From Jatrophihabitans endophyticus (GTDB lineage Bacteria; Actinomycetota; Actinomycetes; Mycobacteriales; Jatrophihabitantaceae), in NCBI RefSeq assembly GCF_900129455.1, contig NZ_FQVU01000003.1:310001-374000 (forward strand): a DNA stretch of 64,000 nucleotides, written 5' to 3'. Both the position numbers and the translations under genes were made by a program. The stretch's first letter is position 1. Every line of letters begins with the position of its first letter. The notes beneath the pieces are model-generated. The model was not told where the DNA came from and searched no databases. It was given only the letters and a program-made list of their open reading frames with translations. Shown one piece after another: positions 7,941-16,295 of the stretch.

Positions 7941-8905
7941 GCGCGCCGACGAGCCTGGCCATCGGGGTGGACATCGGCGGCACGAAAGTCGCCGCCGGCG
8001 TCGTCGACGGCTCCGGTGCGATCGTCGACCGGGAGCGGGCCGACACCCCGGGGACCGACGTCGCCGCGACCGAACGGGTCATCGTCGAGGTCGTCACCGC
8101 GCTCGCGGCGCGGCACGACGTCACCGCGGTGGGCATCGGCGCGGCGGGCTGGATCGGCAACGACCACGCGACGGTGCTGTTCTCGCCGCACCTCGCCTGG
8201 CGCGACGAGCCGCTGCGCGACGCGCTCGGCGGCCGCATCCCGCTCCCGGTCGTGGTCGAGAACGACGCCAACGCCGCGGCGTGGGCCGAGTACCGCTTCG
8301 GCGCGGCACGCGACGACGCGGTCGTCGTGTGCGTGACCCTCGGGACCGGCATCGGCGGCGGCCTCGTCGCCGACGGCTCGGTGTACCGCGGCGCGTTCGG
8401 CATCGCGTGCGAGTACGGCCACATGACGCTCGTCCCGGACGGTCGGCGGTGCGCCTGCGGCAACCGCGGCTGCTGGGAGATGTACGCGTCCGGCCGGGCC
8501 CTCGCCCGTGACGCCCGCGAGCTCGCCGACGAGTCGCCGATGGCGGCGGAGCGCATGGTCGCGCTCGCCGGCTCGGTCGACGCGCTCACCGGCCTGCACG
8601 TCACCGCGGCCGCGGCCGCCGGCGACCCCGCCGCCCGCTCGATCTGCACGACGGTGGGCCGGTGGCTCGGCCGCGGCCTCGCCAACCTGGCCGCCGTCAT
8701 CGACCCGTCCGTCTTCGTGATCGGCGGGGGAGTGGTCGCCGCCGGCGAGCTGCTGCTCGGCCCGGCCCGCGAGGAGTTCGAGCACACGCTCACGGGGCGC
8801 GGGTTCCGCCCGCCGGCCCGGGTCGTCGCGGCCGCGCTCGGCCCGGACGCCGGTCTCGTGGGCGCCGCGGACCTCGCCCGCCGGTACGCGCGTCCGGCGG
8901 GCTGA
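7937..8905 (+). CDS. glkA: ROK-family glucokinase
   Basis: This is predicted to phosphorylate glucose with ATP to glucose 6-phosphate in the cytoplasm. The 322-aa protein has the phosphate-1 motif GVDIGGTKVAAGVVD at the N-terminus and the catalytic block VVENDANAAAWAEY. It also has the ROK zinc motif CACGNRGCWEMYASGRAL. Overall spacing follows Streptomyces GlkA closely, so glucokinase is favoured over N-acetylmannosamine kinase or a ROK repressor, and it has no N-terminal helix-turn-helix. The ATG overlaps the preceding stop (ATGA). It is the last tightly coupled gene of the SRPBCC-ArsA operon, and the next gene has its own ribosome binding site. With the PPi-dependent phosphofructokinase at 16780 it adds a second glycolytic entry enzyme to the window. 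Confidence 0.85.
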   Translation: MSAPTSLAIGVDIGGTKVAAGVVDGSGAIVDRERADTPGTDVAATERVIVEVVTALAARHDVTAVGIGAAGWIGNDHATVLFSPHLAWRDEPLRDALGGRIPLPVVVENDANAAAWAEYRFGAARDDAVVVCVTLGTGIGGGLVADGSVYRGAFGIACEYGHMTLVPDGRRCACGNRGCWEMYASGRALARDARELADESPMAAERMVALAGSVDALTGLHVTAAAAAGDPAARSICTTVGRWLGRGLANLAAVIDPSVFVIGGGVVAAGELLLGPAREEFEHTLTGRGFRPPARVVAAALGPDAGLVGAADLARRYARPAG

Positions 8906-8927
8906 GCGCGTACGGCAGGATGACGGC

Positions 8928-9533
8928 GTGCCGTCGTTACGCCTGCTCCGTGTCGACGCCGACGCCCTCTCGGGCGACCGACACGCGCTGGCCCGGCTGA
9001 TCGCCGAGGCGCGCCCCGACGTCGCGTGCGTGCACGGTGCGCCGAGCCTGCTGCGCTGGCGCTCGGCCTGCGCCGCGATCGCCCGCGAGGCCGGGCTGGT
9101 GGTGGTGGCCGGGGGCCGGACCGCCGGCGGCGCGCTGCTGCTCTCGACCCTGGGCGTGGACGTCGAGGTCGCCCGCGAGCTCGGCTTCGCCCCGCGTCGC
9201 CGGTTCCGCGGACCTCGCCCGCCCGGCGCCGCGATCGCGGCGATGCGCGTGGGGGGGCGGCCGTTCGTCGTGGCCGCCGCCCGGCTGCACGGCGATCCCG
9301 CGGACCGGCAGCGGCAGGGCGACGAGCTGCAGCAGGCCCTGGCCGAGCTCGGCGACGGCCGGCCGGCGCTCGTGAGCGTCGCCGACCCGCGTCCGGACCG
9401 CCCCGCCTCGGCCGCGCTCGCGGCGGGCCGGGTCCCGTTGCCCGGTGGCCTGCTCGTCGACGAGCGGATCGCCGTCGTCGACGCCGCCGAGGTGCCCGGG
9501 TCGGGGGCCCGGGCCGACGTCACCGTCCCCTGA
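8928..9533 (+). CDS. Endonuclease/exonuclease/phosphatase-fold protein, probably degenerate
   Basis: This 201-aa protein aligns by pattern with the EEP fold (DNase I/synaptojanin type). An early DVACVHGAPSLLRWRS replaces the usual DVVxLQE strand. LHGDPADRQRQGDEL matches the conserved HL-x-R-x-xQ helix, and SVADPRPDR stands where GDFN is expected. The terminal SDH motif is replaced by GSGARADV. The catalytic Glu, Asn and His therefore appear to be missing, and I regard it as a likely pseudoenzyme. The GTG start at 8928 has AGGA seven bases upstream. It follows glkA by 22 bp and may be read through from that operon. Its relation to neighbouring genes is unclear. Confidence 0.6.
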   Translation: MPSLRLLRVDADALSGDRHALARLIAEARPDVACVHGAPSLLRWRSACAAIAREAGLVVVAGGRTAGGALLLSTLGVDVEVARELGFAPRRRFRGPRPPGAAIAAMRVGGRPFVVAAARLHGDPADRQRQGDELQQALAELGDGRPALVSVADPRPDRPASAALAAGRVPLPGGLLVDERIAVVDAAEVPGSGARADVTVP

Positions 9534-9669
9534 CCCTCCCCGGGGGGCGAAAGACCCTGTATGCCCGGTGTGTGACTCGAGTTTGCAGTCTTTGGTCCCG
9601 CAAAGCTGTGCTTGATCATCCGCGTCGATTAGCGTGCGCACAGCTCGGTCTGTTCGGGAGGGAATGTCG

Positions 9670-12600
9670 ATGCGACGGACGATGGCGGCTGCCCTTGCGG
9701 CCGGATGTGTGATCGGTGTCCTGGGTGCGGTCGCGCCGTGGACCGCGGCCGGCGCCGGCGCGGCGCCGGCACACGCGACGGGCGCCCCCGCGCGGGCGCG
9801 CGCGGTGACCGCGACGGCCGTCACCGCGCACTCGCTGCGGCTGTCGTGGCGCAACCCGTCGTCCCGCTCGTTCGCGGCCACCCAGGTGCGGGTGCTGCCG
9901 GGCGCCACGGCGCCGCGCACGATCCACCAGGGGCACCGGGTCGGCCGGTTCGGCGCCTCCCGGCACACCGCCACGGTGCGTGACCTCAGCCCGGGCCGGC
10001 GTTACTCGTTCGCGGTCTTCGCCACCGACGGGCACGGCCACGCCGCGCGCGCCGCCGTCGTCCGGGCGACGACGCTGCTCGCCGCGCCGCGCTTCCCGCG
10101 CGCCTACGAGGGTCGTGACGACACGGTCGTCCAGTGGCGCAACCCGGCGTCGCGCGAGCTGCGTCGCGTCGTCGTCCGCTACGCCGTCGGTTCCGCCGCG
10201 CCGACCGGCGTCTCGCGCGGCACCGGCGTGCGCCCGACCTCGCGCACCGCGCACAAGGTGCGGCTCGCCGGCCTGCGCCGGGGCACCCGCTACGCGGTGT
10301 CGATCTTCGCCGTCGACCGCGCCGGCCGCGCGTCCGCGCCCGCGGTCACCCGCTTCACCACCCCGCCGGCCTCGACGCCGGCAGGCGCGCCGGGCACGTA
10401 CGCGGGTCGCGTCGTCGACACCGCCGGCAGCCCGCTCGTCCGCGCCGACGTCACCGCCTACCGCTGGAGCGGCGACGACCTCGAAGCCGTCAGCACGCTG
10501 ACCGACGCGGCGGGGCGGTACACGCTGACCCTGCCCGCGGGCGGCTGGAGCGTGCTCGTCTGGGGCGGCGACGCCGCGGGCGGGAACTCCGACCGCACCG
10601 GCTACCAGCCCGAGTACGCGACTGTCGCGATCGGCTCCGGCGCGACGGTGTCGGCGGCGACGGTGGTGCTCGAGCCCGGTGCGGTCGTCACGGGCACGGT
10701 CGTCGACACCGCCGGCCACCCGATCGCCGGCGCGACGCCGTTCTTCATGCCGGTCACCCCGTACGTGCAGGCCGCCACCTCGGCCTACAGCTCCTTCCTC
10801 GAGCTGAGCGGGGACTACTTCGAGACCGGCACCGACGGCACCTTCACCGCACGCGGGGTCGGGCCGGGCTGGGCGTTCACCGTGTGCGCCTACGGCGACG
10901 ACGCGTCGGTGTCCGGCGCGACGACCGGCTCGAACTACGTCACGTCGTGCGCCAAGCGCGCGACAACCGTCGCGGCCGGTGCCGTGACGACCCTGCCCAC
11001 CCTCAGGCTGACCCGCGCCGACGGCGGCACGGTCACCGGGCGGCTGACGTCGGCCACGGGCCGTCCCCTCGCCGGTGACGTGGAGCTCGATCCGGTGGAC
11101 GACGTCGAGTCGCTCTGGGGTGGTTTCGCGTCCGCGGGCGCCGACGGCCGGTACCGCATCGGGGCCGTCGCCGCCGGTCGCTACCGGGTCTGCGCCAGCA
11201 CGTCCTCGACGGCCGGCAGCCGCAGCGGATGGGCGCCGCGCTGCACCGCTCGCCCCGTCACCGTCACCACCGGCAAGACCACCTCCACCCGGCTCGCGCT
11301 CCCGCGCGGCGCCGCCGTCAGCGGCACCCTGACCGGGCCGCACGGCCGGCCGGTCGCGCACGCCGGCGTCGACATCGAGAGCACCGCGAAGGACGCGGAG
11401 TGGGGCGGCGGCGCGACGACCGACGCGCACGGTCGCTGGACGGCGACGGGCCTGCCCGCCGGCCGGTACGGCGCGTGCTTCGGCAACGACGGCTCGAGCG
11501 GCGGCACGTCCGGCGTGCTGGGGGCGTGCTGGCGGCACGACGGGGCGTTCGCGCTGTCGGCCGGCCGGACGCTGACCGGCATCGACACCCGGCTGGCCGC
11601 CGGCGGCGCGATCGCGGGGACCGTGGTCGACGCGGCCGGCAAGCCGGTGGCGGGAGTGGTCGTCTACGACCCGTCGTCGGCCGGGGTCGACGACCTCGAC
11701 CTCGACATCGACGACTCCGGGTTCACGACCACCGACGCCCACGGCCGTTTCGTGCTCGGTGGCCTGACCAGCGGCACGCACCGCGTCTGCTTCGACACCG
11801 CCACCGCCGACACGGCGGGCGTGCAGGGCTGCAGTGCACGCACGACGGTGCGCGCCGGCCACGTGACCGGCGGCGTGCGGCTGCGGACGCCGGCGACGAC
11901 GGCGATCCGGGTGCGCGTCGTCGACAGCCAGGGCGGCCCGGTGACCGCGGTCGACGCCACGGCGATCGCGCCGTGCAAGGACGAGGACGACGACGACTAC
12001 GCCTGCCAGACCGTCGGGCTGCTCGGTGCCCGCACCGCGGGCGAGATCGCCGCGTCCCGGCTCACCGACGGCGACGGCGTGGCGCAGCTGGACGGGCTGA
12101 CGGCGGGCACGTACGCGGTGTGCCTGTACGGCTACTTCGGCACCACGCCGGCCGGCGGCTCGCCCACCGGCTACAGCGACGCCTGCCACGGCAGCACGTT
12201 CGACGTCGCGGTCGGGCGCGGCCGCACCGTCGAGCTGACCATGACCCTCGCCGACGGCGGCACCGTGTCCGGCACGGTGACCGACGCCGCCGGCAAGCCG
12301 GTGCCCGGCGCCCGGCTCGTCGTCCCCGGCTCGGCCGCCGACGACGCCCCGGGCTCGGGCGAGTACTTCGACGGCGACCTGCGCTCCGTCTCCGCCGAGA
12401 CGGGCTCGCCCGGCGCCGGCAGCCTCACCGGCGCCGACGGCGGTTACACCGTGATCGGCGTCCGGCCGGGCAGCTGGCAGGTGTGTGCGATCCCGTCGCC
12501 CGCGAGCGGCGGCACGACCGGCTACCTGTCGCAGTGCCACGGCGGCGCTCCGGCCGCCGCCACCGGCACCGCGGTCACCGTGGCCCGGGACGCGGACACG

Positions 12601-12936
12601 CGCGTGGATCTGCGGCTCGTCCACGGCGGCGCGCTGGCCGGCCGCGTCACGCGCGCGGGTCGCGGAGTCGCCGCCGACGTCTTCGTCCTCGCCGGCCGCC
12701 GTGCCGACCTCGTCCGCTACGGCGAGGCCGGGCGCGACGGCCGCTGGTCGGTCGACGCCCTGCCGCCCGGCGACTACACGGTCTGCGTGGTGGCCGACGG
12801 GTACCAGGGCCAGTGCTGGCGCCACGTCGCCTGGGTCGACGAGGAGAAGATGCCGCCGCTGGCCAAGGCCACCGTCGTCACCCTGGGGCTCGGTGCGACC
12901 CGGACGGGGATCGACTTCCCGCTGCGGCGAGGCTGA
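9670..12936 (+). CDS. Large secreted protein with two fibronectin-III and eight CarboxypepD-reg-like repeats
   Basis: This is a 1088-aa predicted exported protein with a signal peptide (about 1-30). Two fibronectin type III-like domains cover about 42-125 and 135-235. About eight beta-sandwich repeats of roughly 100 residues follow, each opening with a GxVxGxVxDxxGxPVAGA-like strand. From the second repeat on, each carries a paired Cys pattern, Y/W-x-VC then a second Cys 8-26 residues later, for example VCAIP...QCHGG and VCVVA...QCWRH, so disulfides are likely. I see no catalytic motif, LPXTG or C-terminal membrane anchor. The ATG at 9670 is preferred because GGGAGG at 9656-9661 is eight bases upstream; an ATG at 9664 is too close. 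The 136-bp gap upstream is unusually A+T-rich for this region and probably holds the promoter. A surface adhesion or scaffold role is a guess. Confidence 0.75.
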   Translation: MRRTMAAALAAGCVIGVLGAVAPWTAAGAGAAPAHATGAPARARAVTATAVTAHSLRLSWRNPSSRSFAATQVRVLPGATAPRTIHQGHRVGRFGASRHTATVRDLSPGRRYSFAVFATDGHGHAARAAVVRATTLLAAPRFPRAYEGRDDTVVQWRNPASRELRRVVVRYAVGSAAPTGVSRGTGVRPTSRTAHKVRLAGLRRGTRYAVSIFAVDRAGRASAPAVTRFTTPPASTPAGAPGTYAGRVVDTAGSPLVRADVTAYRWSGDDLEAVSTLTDAAGRYTLTLPAGGWSVLVWGGDAAGGNSDRTGYQPEYATVAIGSGATVSAATVVLEPGAVVTGTVVDTAGHPIAGATPFFMPVTPYVQAATSAYSSFLELSGDYFETGTDGTFTARGVGPGWAFTVCAYGDDASVSGATTGSNYVTSCAKRATTVAAGAVTTLPTLRLTRADGGTVTGRLTSATGRPLAGDVELDPVDDVESLWGGFASAGADGRYRIGAVAAGRYRVCASTSSTAGSRSGWAPRCTARPVTVTTGKTTSTRLALPRGAAVSGTLTGPHGRPVAHAGVDIESTAKDAEWGGGATTDAHGRWTATGLPAGRYGACFGNDGSSGGTSGVLGACWRHDGAFALSAGRTLTGIDTRLAAGGAIAGTVVDAAGKPVAGVVVYDPSSAGVDDLDLDIDDSGFTTTDAHGRFVLGGLTSGTHRVCFDTATADTAGVQGCSARTTVRAGHVTGGVRLRTPATTAIRVRVVDSQGGPVTAVDATAIAPCKDEDDDDYACQTVGLLGARTAGEIAASRLTDGDGVAQLDGLTAGTYAVCLYGYFGTTPAGGSPTGYSDACHGSTFDVAVGRGRTVELTMTLADGGTVSGTVTDAAGKPVPGARLVVPGSAADDAPGSGEYFDGDLRSVSAETGSPGAGSLTGADGGYTVIGVRPGSWQVCAIPSPASGGTTGYLSQCHGGAPAAATGTAVTVARDADTRVDLRLVHGGALAGRVTRAGRGVAADVFVLAGRRADLVRYGEAGRDGRWSVDALPPGDYTVCVVADGYQGQCWRHVAWVDEEKMPPLAKATVVTLGLGATRTGIDFPLRRG

Positions 12937-12994
12937 CGACGGCGCCGGCCCGGCGTCGACGTCGGCCGCGGCCGGCGGTGCCGCCCGCGCTGGC

Positions 12995-13000
12995 TAGGGT
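12995..13000 (+). promoter_or_regulatory. -10 element (TAGGGT) of a leaderless promoter
   Basis: TAGGGT ends six bases before the ATG at 13007, which lacks a Shine-Dalgarno, so transcription probably begins at or next to the start codon. Confidence 0.6.
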
Positions 13001-13006
13001 GAAGCG

Positions 13007-13726
13007 ATGCAGCGCGGCACCCGGACCCTGACCGGACTGGGGCTCGTGCTCGGCGGCGCCCTGCTCGGCATGCTGTCGATGACGGTGCTGCCGTGGTACC
13101 GCTCGAGCCTCGGCGGCATCCTCGCCCACGGCACCACCGTCGCCGACGTGCGCGACAGCATCGCCGGCTACCGGCGCTTCCCGGACTTCGCGAGCGCCAT
13201 CGATCTCGGGCTGTCGCCCGCCTACTTCGGCTGGCTCGCCATCGCGGTGCTGCTCGTCGCAGCCCTCGTCGGCCTGGTCGCCGCCGGCCTGGGCGGCGGC
13301 GGCCGCGCGGCGGCCGTCGGCGCGACGGCGGCCGCGCTCGCCCTGGCCGGCGTGGTCCTCACCGCGGTGGCGGTCGAGTACGTACGGGTGGACGCCGCCA
13401 AGCTCGCCCACGTGCTCGGGTCACGCGTGCGCAGCACTCCACCGGCGTACGGCGACTTCGTCGCCCACTCCGGAGTGGGCGCCTGGGGCATGGTCCTGGC
13501 CTACCTGCTCGTCGGTGCGGGTGCCCTGCTCGCCGCCGGCGGCCGCGAGCAACTGCGCGAGCTGCTCGCCGAGACCGACCACCTTCCCGAGGACGCCGAC
13601 ACGGCCGAGAAGGCCGGCGCCCTCGGCACGGCCGACACGCCCGATGCCCTCGACAGCCACGACACCCACGACACCCACGACACCGCCGACGCGGACGACA
13701 CGGTGGCCGACCGACAGCGCTGGTAG
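13007..13726 (+). CDS. Four-helix membrane protein, unknown function
   Basis: This 239-aa protein has four predicted transmembrane segments, near residues 7-28, 65-90, 100-122 and 155-178. A short extracytoplasmic loop after the first contains LPWYRSS. The layout resembles the Trp-rich or TIGR02234-like small membrane proteins of actinobacteria, but I cannot name a family with certainty. The C-terminal 60 residues are acidic and low in complexity, with the repeat HDTHDTHDT encoded by three nearly identical 9-bp units near 13660-13685. It has its own leaderless promoter. It converges on the DUF308-like gene across a 142-bp gap that contains an 11-bp tandem repeat. No function can be assigned from its neighbours. 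Confidence 0.65.
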   Translation: MQRGTRTLTGLGLVLGGALLGMLSMTVLPWYRSSLGGILAHGTTVADVRDSIAGYRRFPDFASAIDLGLSPAYFGWLAIAVLLVAALVGLVAAGLGGGGRAAAVGATAAALALAGVVLTAVAVEYVRVDAAKLAHVLGSRVRSTPPAYGDFVAHSGVGAWGMVLAYLLVGAGALLAAGGREQLRELLAETDHLPEDADTAEKAGALGTADTPDALDSHDTHDTHDTADADDTVADRQRW

Positions 13727-13780
13727 GCGGGACCGCCGCGGCCGGCCTGCCGGGGTGGGCCTCCGCGCGGTGTCCGACAG

Positions 13781-13824
13781 CGCGTGTACGGCGCGTGTAC
13801 GGCGCGTGTACGGCGCGCACACGG
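13781..13824. repeat. Tandem 11-bp repeat, three perfect and one diverged copy
   Basis: The unit CGCGTGTACGG occurs at 13781, 13792 and 13803, followed by CGCGCACACGG at 13814. It lies between the ends of two convergent genes, where a repeat can vary without harming coding. No terminator with a T-tract is visible in this gap. Confidence 0.8.
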
Positions 13825-13868
13825 GGCGTACGACAAGCTCCGCACGGTGACCGGACGGGGCCCCGCCG

Positions 13869-14576
13869 TCAGAGCGCCGCGCCGTCGTCGTCCTCGTCGC
13901 GGCCGGAGTTGCGGACGCGGCTGAGCAGGATGCCGGCGCCGAGCAGCAGGCCGGCGATGCCGAGGACGAAGGTCAGGTTCCCCGCGACCCCGAACTGGCC
14001 GCCGAGGCCGAGCACGACGACGGAGACGGCGAGGACGGCCATCGCCAGGATGGTGGGGCCGGCCAGGCGCGGCAACGGGGGCGGCGGCGGCGGGATGTAG
14101 TGGTCGTCGTCGAGCCACACCGGGTCCTCGTCGACGGGCGGCTGCACCAGGCGGGCGCGCCAGTCGGCGTCCTCCCGGTTCAGGTCACGCTCGGCGTCGC
14201 GGATCGCGGCGTGGGTGTCGACGTGCCAGTCGGCCACGAGCGCGTCGAACACCGAGTCGGTGTCGATGCCGGCGAGCGGGTCGGACCGCCCGTCCACCGC
14301 CGGCAGCTCCACGTCCGGGTGCGTGTCGTCGCCGAGGGCCCGGACGGCCGCGGCCACGATCGTGCGGGCATCGACCCGCTCGTCGGAGGCGACGAACAGT
14401 CGACGCCGGTCGTGACCAGGTGGCAACCCGTCGGCGAGGTAGGCCGCGATCCGGGCGCGACCGAGCGCGTCGAGCAGGTGCTGGCCGACCTCGGGCTCGA
14501 CATCGGTCAGCGCGACGTAGGCCGGCGCGCGCAGCCCGTTGTCGTGCCGCGGCGGCTCGGGGCTCGCCGTGCTCAC
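13869..14576 (-). CDS. DUF308-like membrane protein with cytoplasmic N-terminal region
   Basis: This is a 235-aa protein of unknown function. The N-terminal 120 residues are soluble and start with a short ferredoxin-like stretch (YVALTDVEPEVGQHLLDAL) and an acidic region. A linker with six consecutive prolines follows, then two transmembrane helices near 172-193 and 200-222, and a short Asp-rich tail. It resembles actinobacterial proteins annotated as DUF308 domain-containing, but only loosely. The GTG start overlaps the stop of the upstream esterase gene as GTGA, so the two form an operon on the minus strand. Confidence that the frame is real is high because of the overlap, codon use and membrane segments. 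The function is open. Confidence 0.65.
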   Translation of the reverse strand: MSTASPEPPRHDNGLRAPAYVALTDVEPEVGQHLLDALGRARIAAYLADGLPPGHDRRRLFVASDERVDARTIVAAAVRALGDDTHPDVELPAVDGRSDPLAGIDTDSVFDALVADWHVDTHAAIRDAERDLNREDADWRARLVQPPVDEDPVWLDDDHYIPPPPPPLPRLAGPTILAMAVLAVSVVVLGLGGQFGVAGNLTFVLGIAGLLLGAGILLSRVRNSGRDEDDDGAAL

Positions 14577-15355
14577 GGGGCACCCACACCGGCGATCGTG
14601 CGGGCGAAGTCGACGCTGCCGGCGAAGATCGTCGGCGCGTCGTTGTCCAGCGTCGCGACGTGGTAGCTGTCCTCGAGCACGACCTCGCGCACGGTCGTGT
14701 TCACCGCGCCGCGGTGCAGCAGCTCGACGGAGAGGTCGTCGACGACGTGGTCCTCGCGCGAGCGGTACAGCAGCACCGGCGCGGTGACGCGGGGCAGGTC
14801 CGCCACCGTCGCCTTCCACAGCTGCTGCAACGAGGCGAAGGCCAGCACCGGGGTGCGATCGGCCGCAGGCTCCGCGACGCCGGGCTTCTTGATGTCGCCG
14901 CCGATGGACGGCCGGGAGCGGACCAGCCGACCGATGTAGGGCGCCAGCTTGGCGTCGACACGCCGCGTGCCGTAGGCGGGATTCACCAGCACGAGGCCGG
15001 CGACCGTCTCGGGATGCTGCTCGGCCAGCCGCGTCACCAACGTCCCGCCCATGGACAGCCCCATCGCGAGGACGGTGTCGCAGCGCTCGCGCAGCTCGGC
15101 GAACGTGGACTCGATCGCCTCGTACCACTGCGGCCAGCGGGTGCGGTTGGTCTCGCGCCAGGTGGCGCCGTGACCGGGCAGCAGCGGCAACCGCACGCTG
15201 AAACCGGCGTCGGCGAGGTGCTGCGCCCACGGCCGCATGCTGGCCGGGGTCCCGGTGAAGCCGTGACTGACCACGACGCCGACGCTGCCCGCGCCGCCGG
15301 GTCCGTCGGCGGCGAAGGGCGCCGCGTCCGCGGCGTCGGGAGGCGTGGCAGGCAC
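14573..15355 (-). CDS. Alpha/beta hydrolase (Est30-type carboxylesterase or monoacylglycerol lipase)
   Basis: This is a predicted serine esterase of 260 aa acting on short or medium acyl esters. It has the oxyanion block VVVSHGFTGTPASM, a cap region with LPLLPGHGATW, and the nucleophile elbow GLSMGG. The acid Asp is probably in YRSREDHVVD and the His in DSYHVATLD. This order and the lack of a signal peptide fit the Est30-type carboxylesterase family. The GTG start at 15355 lies six bases after a -10-like CATGAT, so it is probably leaderless. A GGGAG between them is too close to serve as a ribosome site. It is divergent from plsC and heads a two-gene operon with the DUF308-like protein. A link to glycerolipid turnover with plsC is plausible but not shown. 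Confidence 0.8.
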   Translation of the reverse strand: MPATPPDAADAAPFAADGPGGAGSVGVVVSHGFTGTPASMRPWAQHLADAGFSVRLPLLPGHGATWRETNRTRWPQWYEAIESTFAELRERCDTVLAMGLSMGGTLVTRLAEQHPETVAGLVLVNPAYGTRRVDAKLAPYIGRLVRSRPSIGGDIKKPGVAEPAADRTPVLAFASLQQLWKATVADLPRVTAPVLLYRSREDHVVDDLSVELLHRGAVNTTVREVVLEDSYHVATLDNDAPTIFAGSVDFARTIAGVGAP

Positions 15356-15361
15356 GCTCCC

Positions 15362-15367
15362 ATCATG
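15362..15367 (-). promoter_or_regulatory. Candidate -10 (CATGAT) of a leaderless promoter for the esterase gene
   Basis: Read on the minus strand, CATGAT ends six bases before the GTG at 15355, the spacing typical of leaderless genes in this window. Confidence 0.45.
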
Positions 15368-15444
15368 CCTTTCCGAGGCCGGTCGGGGCGAGCGGGAACG
15401 CGCCGTTCCCCGCCCGGGCGCTGGCCGGGGCGCGCCGGCACGAC

Positions 15445-15450
15445 TACGCT
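15445..15450 (+). promoter_or_regulatory. -10 element (TACGCT) for plsC
   Basis: TACGCT lies 43 bases before the TTG start of plsC, which has AAGGGG as ribosome binding site. The transcript should carry a leader of about 35-40 bases. Confidence 0.45.
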
Positions 15451-15493
15451 TCGGGCAGAGATTTCCGGTCCGGGTGACAAGGGGTGCGAGCAC

Positions 15494-16282
15494 TTGGGTT
15501 TCTGGCTCGCCAAGTTCATCTTCCTCGGCCCGCTGCTGCGCTTCTTCTGGCGGCCGTGGATCGAGGGGCGCGAGAACGTCCCCGACGACCGTCCGGCCAT
15601 CCTCGCCAGCAACCACCTGTCGTTCTGCGACTCGTTCTTCATGCCGCTGCTCATGCCGCGCAAGGTGACGTTCCTGGCCAAGTCCGAGTACTTCACGACG
15701 CCCGGCATCAAGGGCTGGTTCTCGCGGCAGTTCTTCTCCGGCGTCGGCCAGGTGCCGATCGACCGCAACGACAAGGACGCCGCCCGCGCCGCGCTCACCA
15801 CCGGGGTGCGGGTGCTGGCCGAGGGCAAGCTCTTGGGCATCTATCCCGAGGGCACGCGCTCGCCCGACGGGCGGCTCTACCGCGGCAAGACGGGCGTGGC
15901 GCGCATGGCGCTCGAGGCCGGCGCCGTCGTGATCCCGGTGACGATGGTGAACACCGAGGTCATCCAGCCGCCCGGCCGGCTCGTGCCGCGGCTGCGACCG
16001 CGTCCCGGCGTCCGCGTCGGCAAGCCGCTGGACTTCTCGCGCTACGAGGGCATGTCCGGCGACCGCTTCGTCGAGCGCTCCATGACCGACGAGATCATGT
16101 ACGAGCTCATGCAGCTGTCCGGCCAGGAGTACGTGGACCAGTACGCGGCGTCGGTCAAGAAGTCGCAGGGCTCGGACACCGGCTTCGGCGCGCGCGAACG
16201 CGACGCCCGCGAGGTCGGCGCCCGTGATCCCCGCGCCGTGCGTGAGCTGGGCGATCGCGTGCCCGGCACGCGCGCGTCCTGA
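15494..16282 (+). CDS. plsC: 1-acyl-sn-glycerol-3-phosphate acyltransferase
   Basis: This enzyme is predicted to acylate lysophosphatidic acid to phosphatidic acid at the inner face of the membrane. The acyltransferase block I motif appears as NHLSFCD (in place of NHxxxxD), with VPIDRNDK, YPEGTRSPDGRLYRGKTG and VIPVTMVNTEV as the following motifs. The length is 262 aa. The only reasonable start in frame is a TTG at 15494, because no ATG or GTG lies near the beginning of homology. AAGGGG at 15479-15484 sits nine bases upstream. M. tuberculosis Rv2182c is the counterpart and also lies just before the RNase AS gene. The C-terminal 40 residues are charged and probably disordered. It is divergent from the esterase gene. 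Confidence 0.85.
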   Translation: MGFWLAKFIFLGPLLRFFWRPWIEGRENVPDDRPAILASNHLSFCDSFFMPLLMPRKVTFLAKSEYFTTPGIKGWFSRQFFSGVGQVPIDRNDKDAARAALTTGVRVLAEGKLLGIYPEGTRSPDGRLYRGKTGVARMALEAGAVVIPVTMVNTEVIQPPGRLVPRLRPRPGVRVGKPLDFSRYEGMSGDRFVERSMTDEIMYELMQLSGQEYVDQYAASVKKSQGSDTGFGARERDAREVGARDPRAVRELGDRVPGTRAS

Positions 16283-16295
16283 TCACGGCGCGGGC

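Noticed and set aside
5969-9619. Very long open frame (about 1200 codons) on the minus strand
   Set aside because: It runs antisense through five well-supported plus-strand genes. It is rich in Arg, Gly and His without any domain and results from the high G+C content.
9616-12825. Minus-strand open frame of about 1070 codons opposite the secreted repeat protein
   Set aside because: The sense strand shows a signal peptide and clear beta-sandwich repeats. The antisense product is low-complexity Arg/Gly/Ala.
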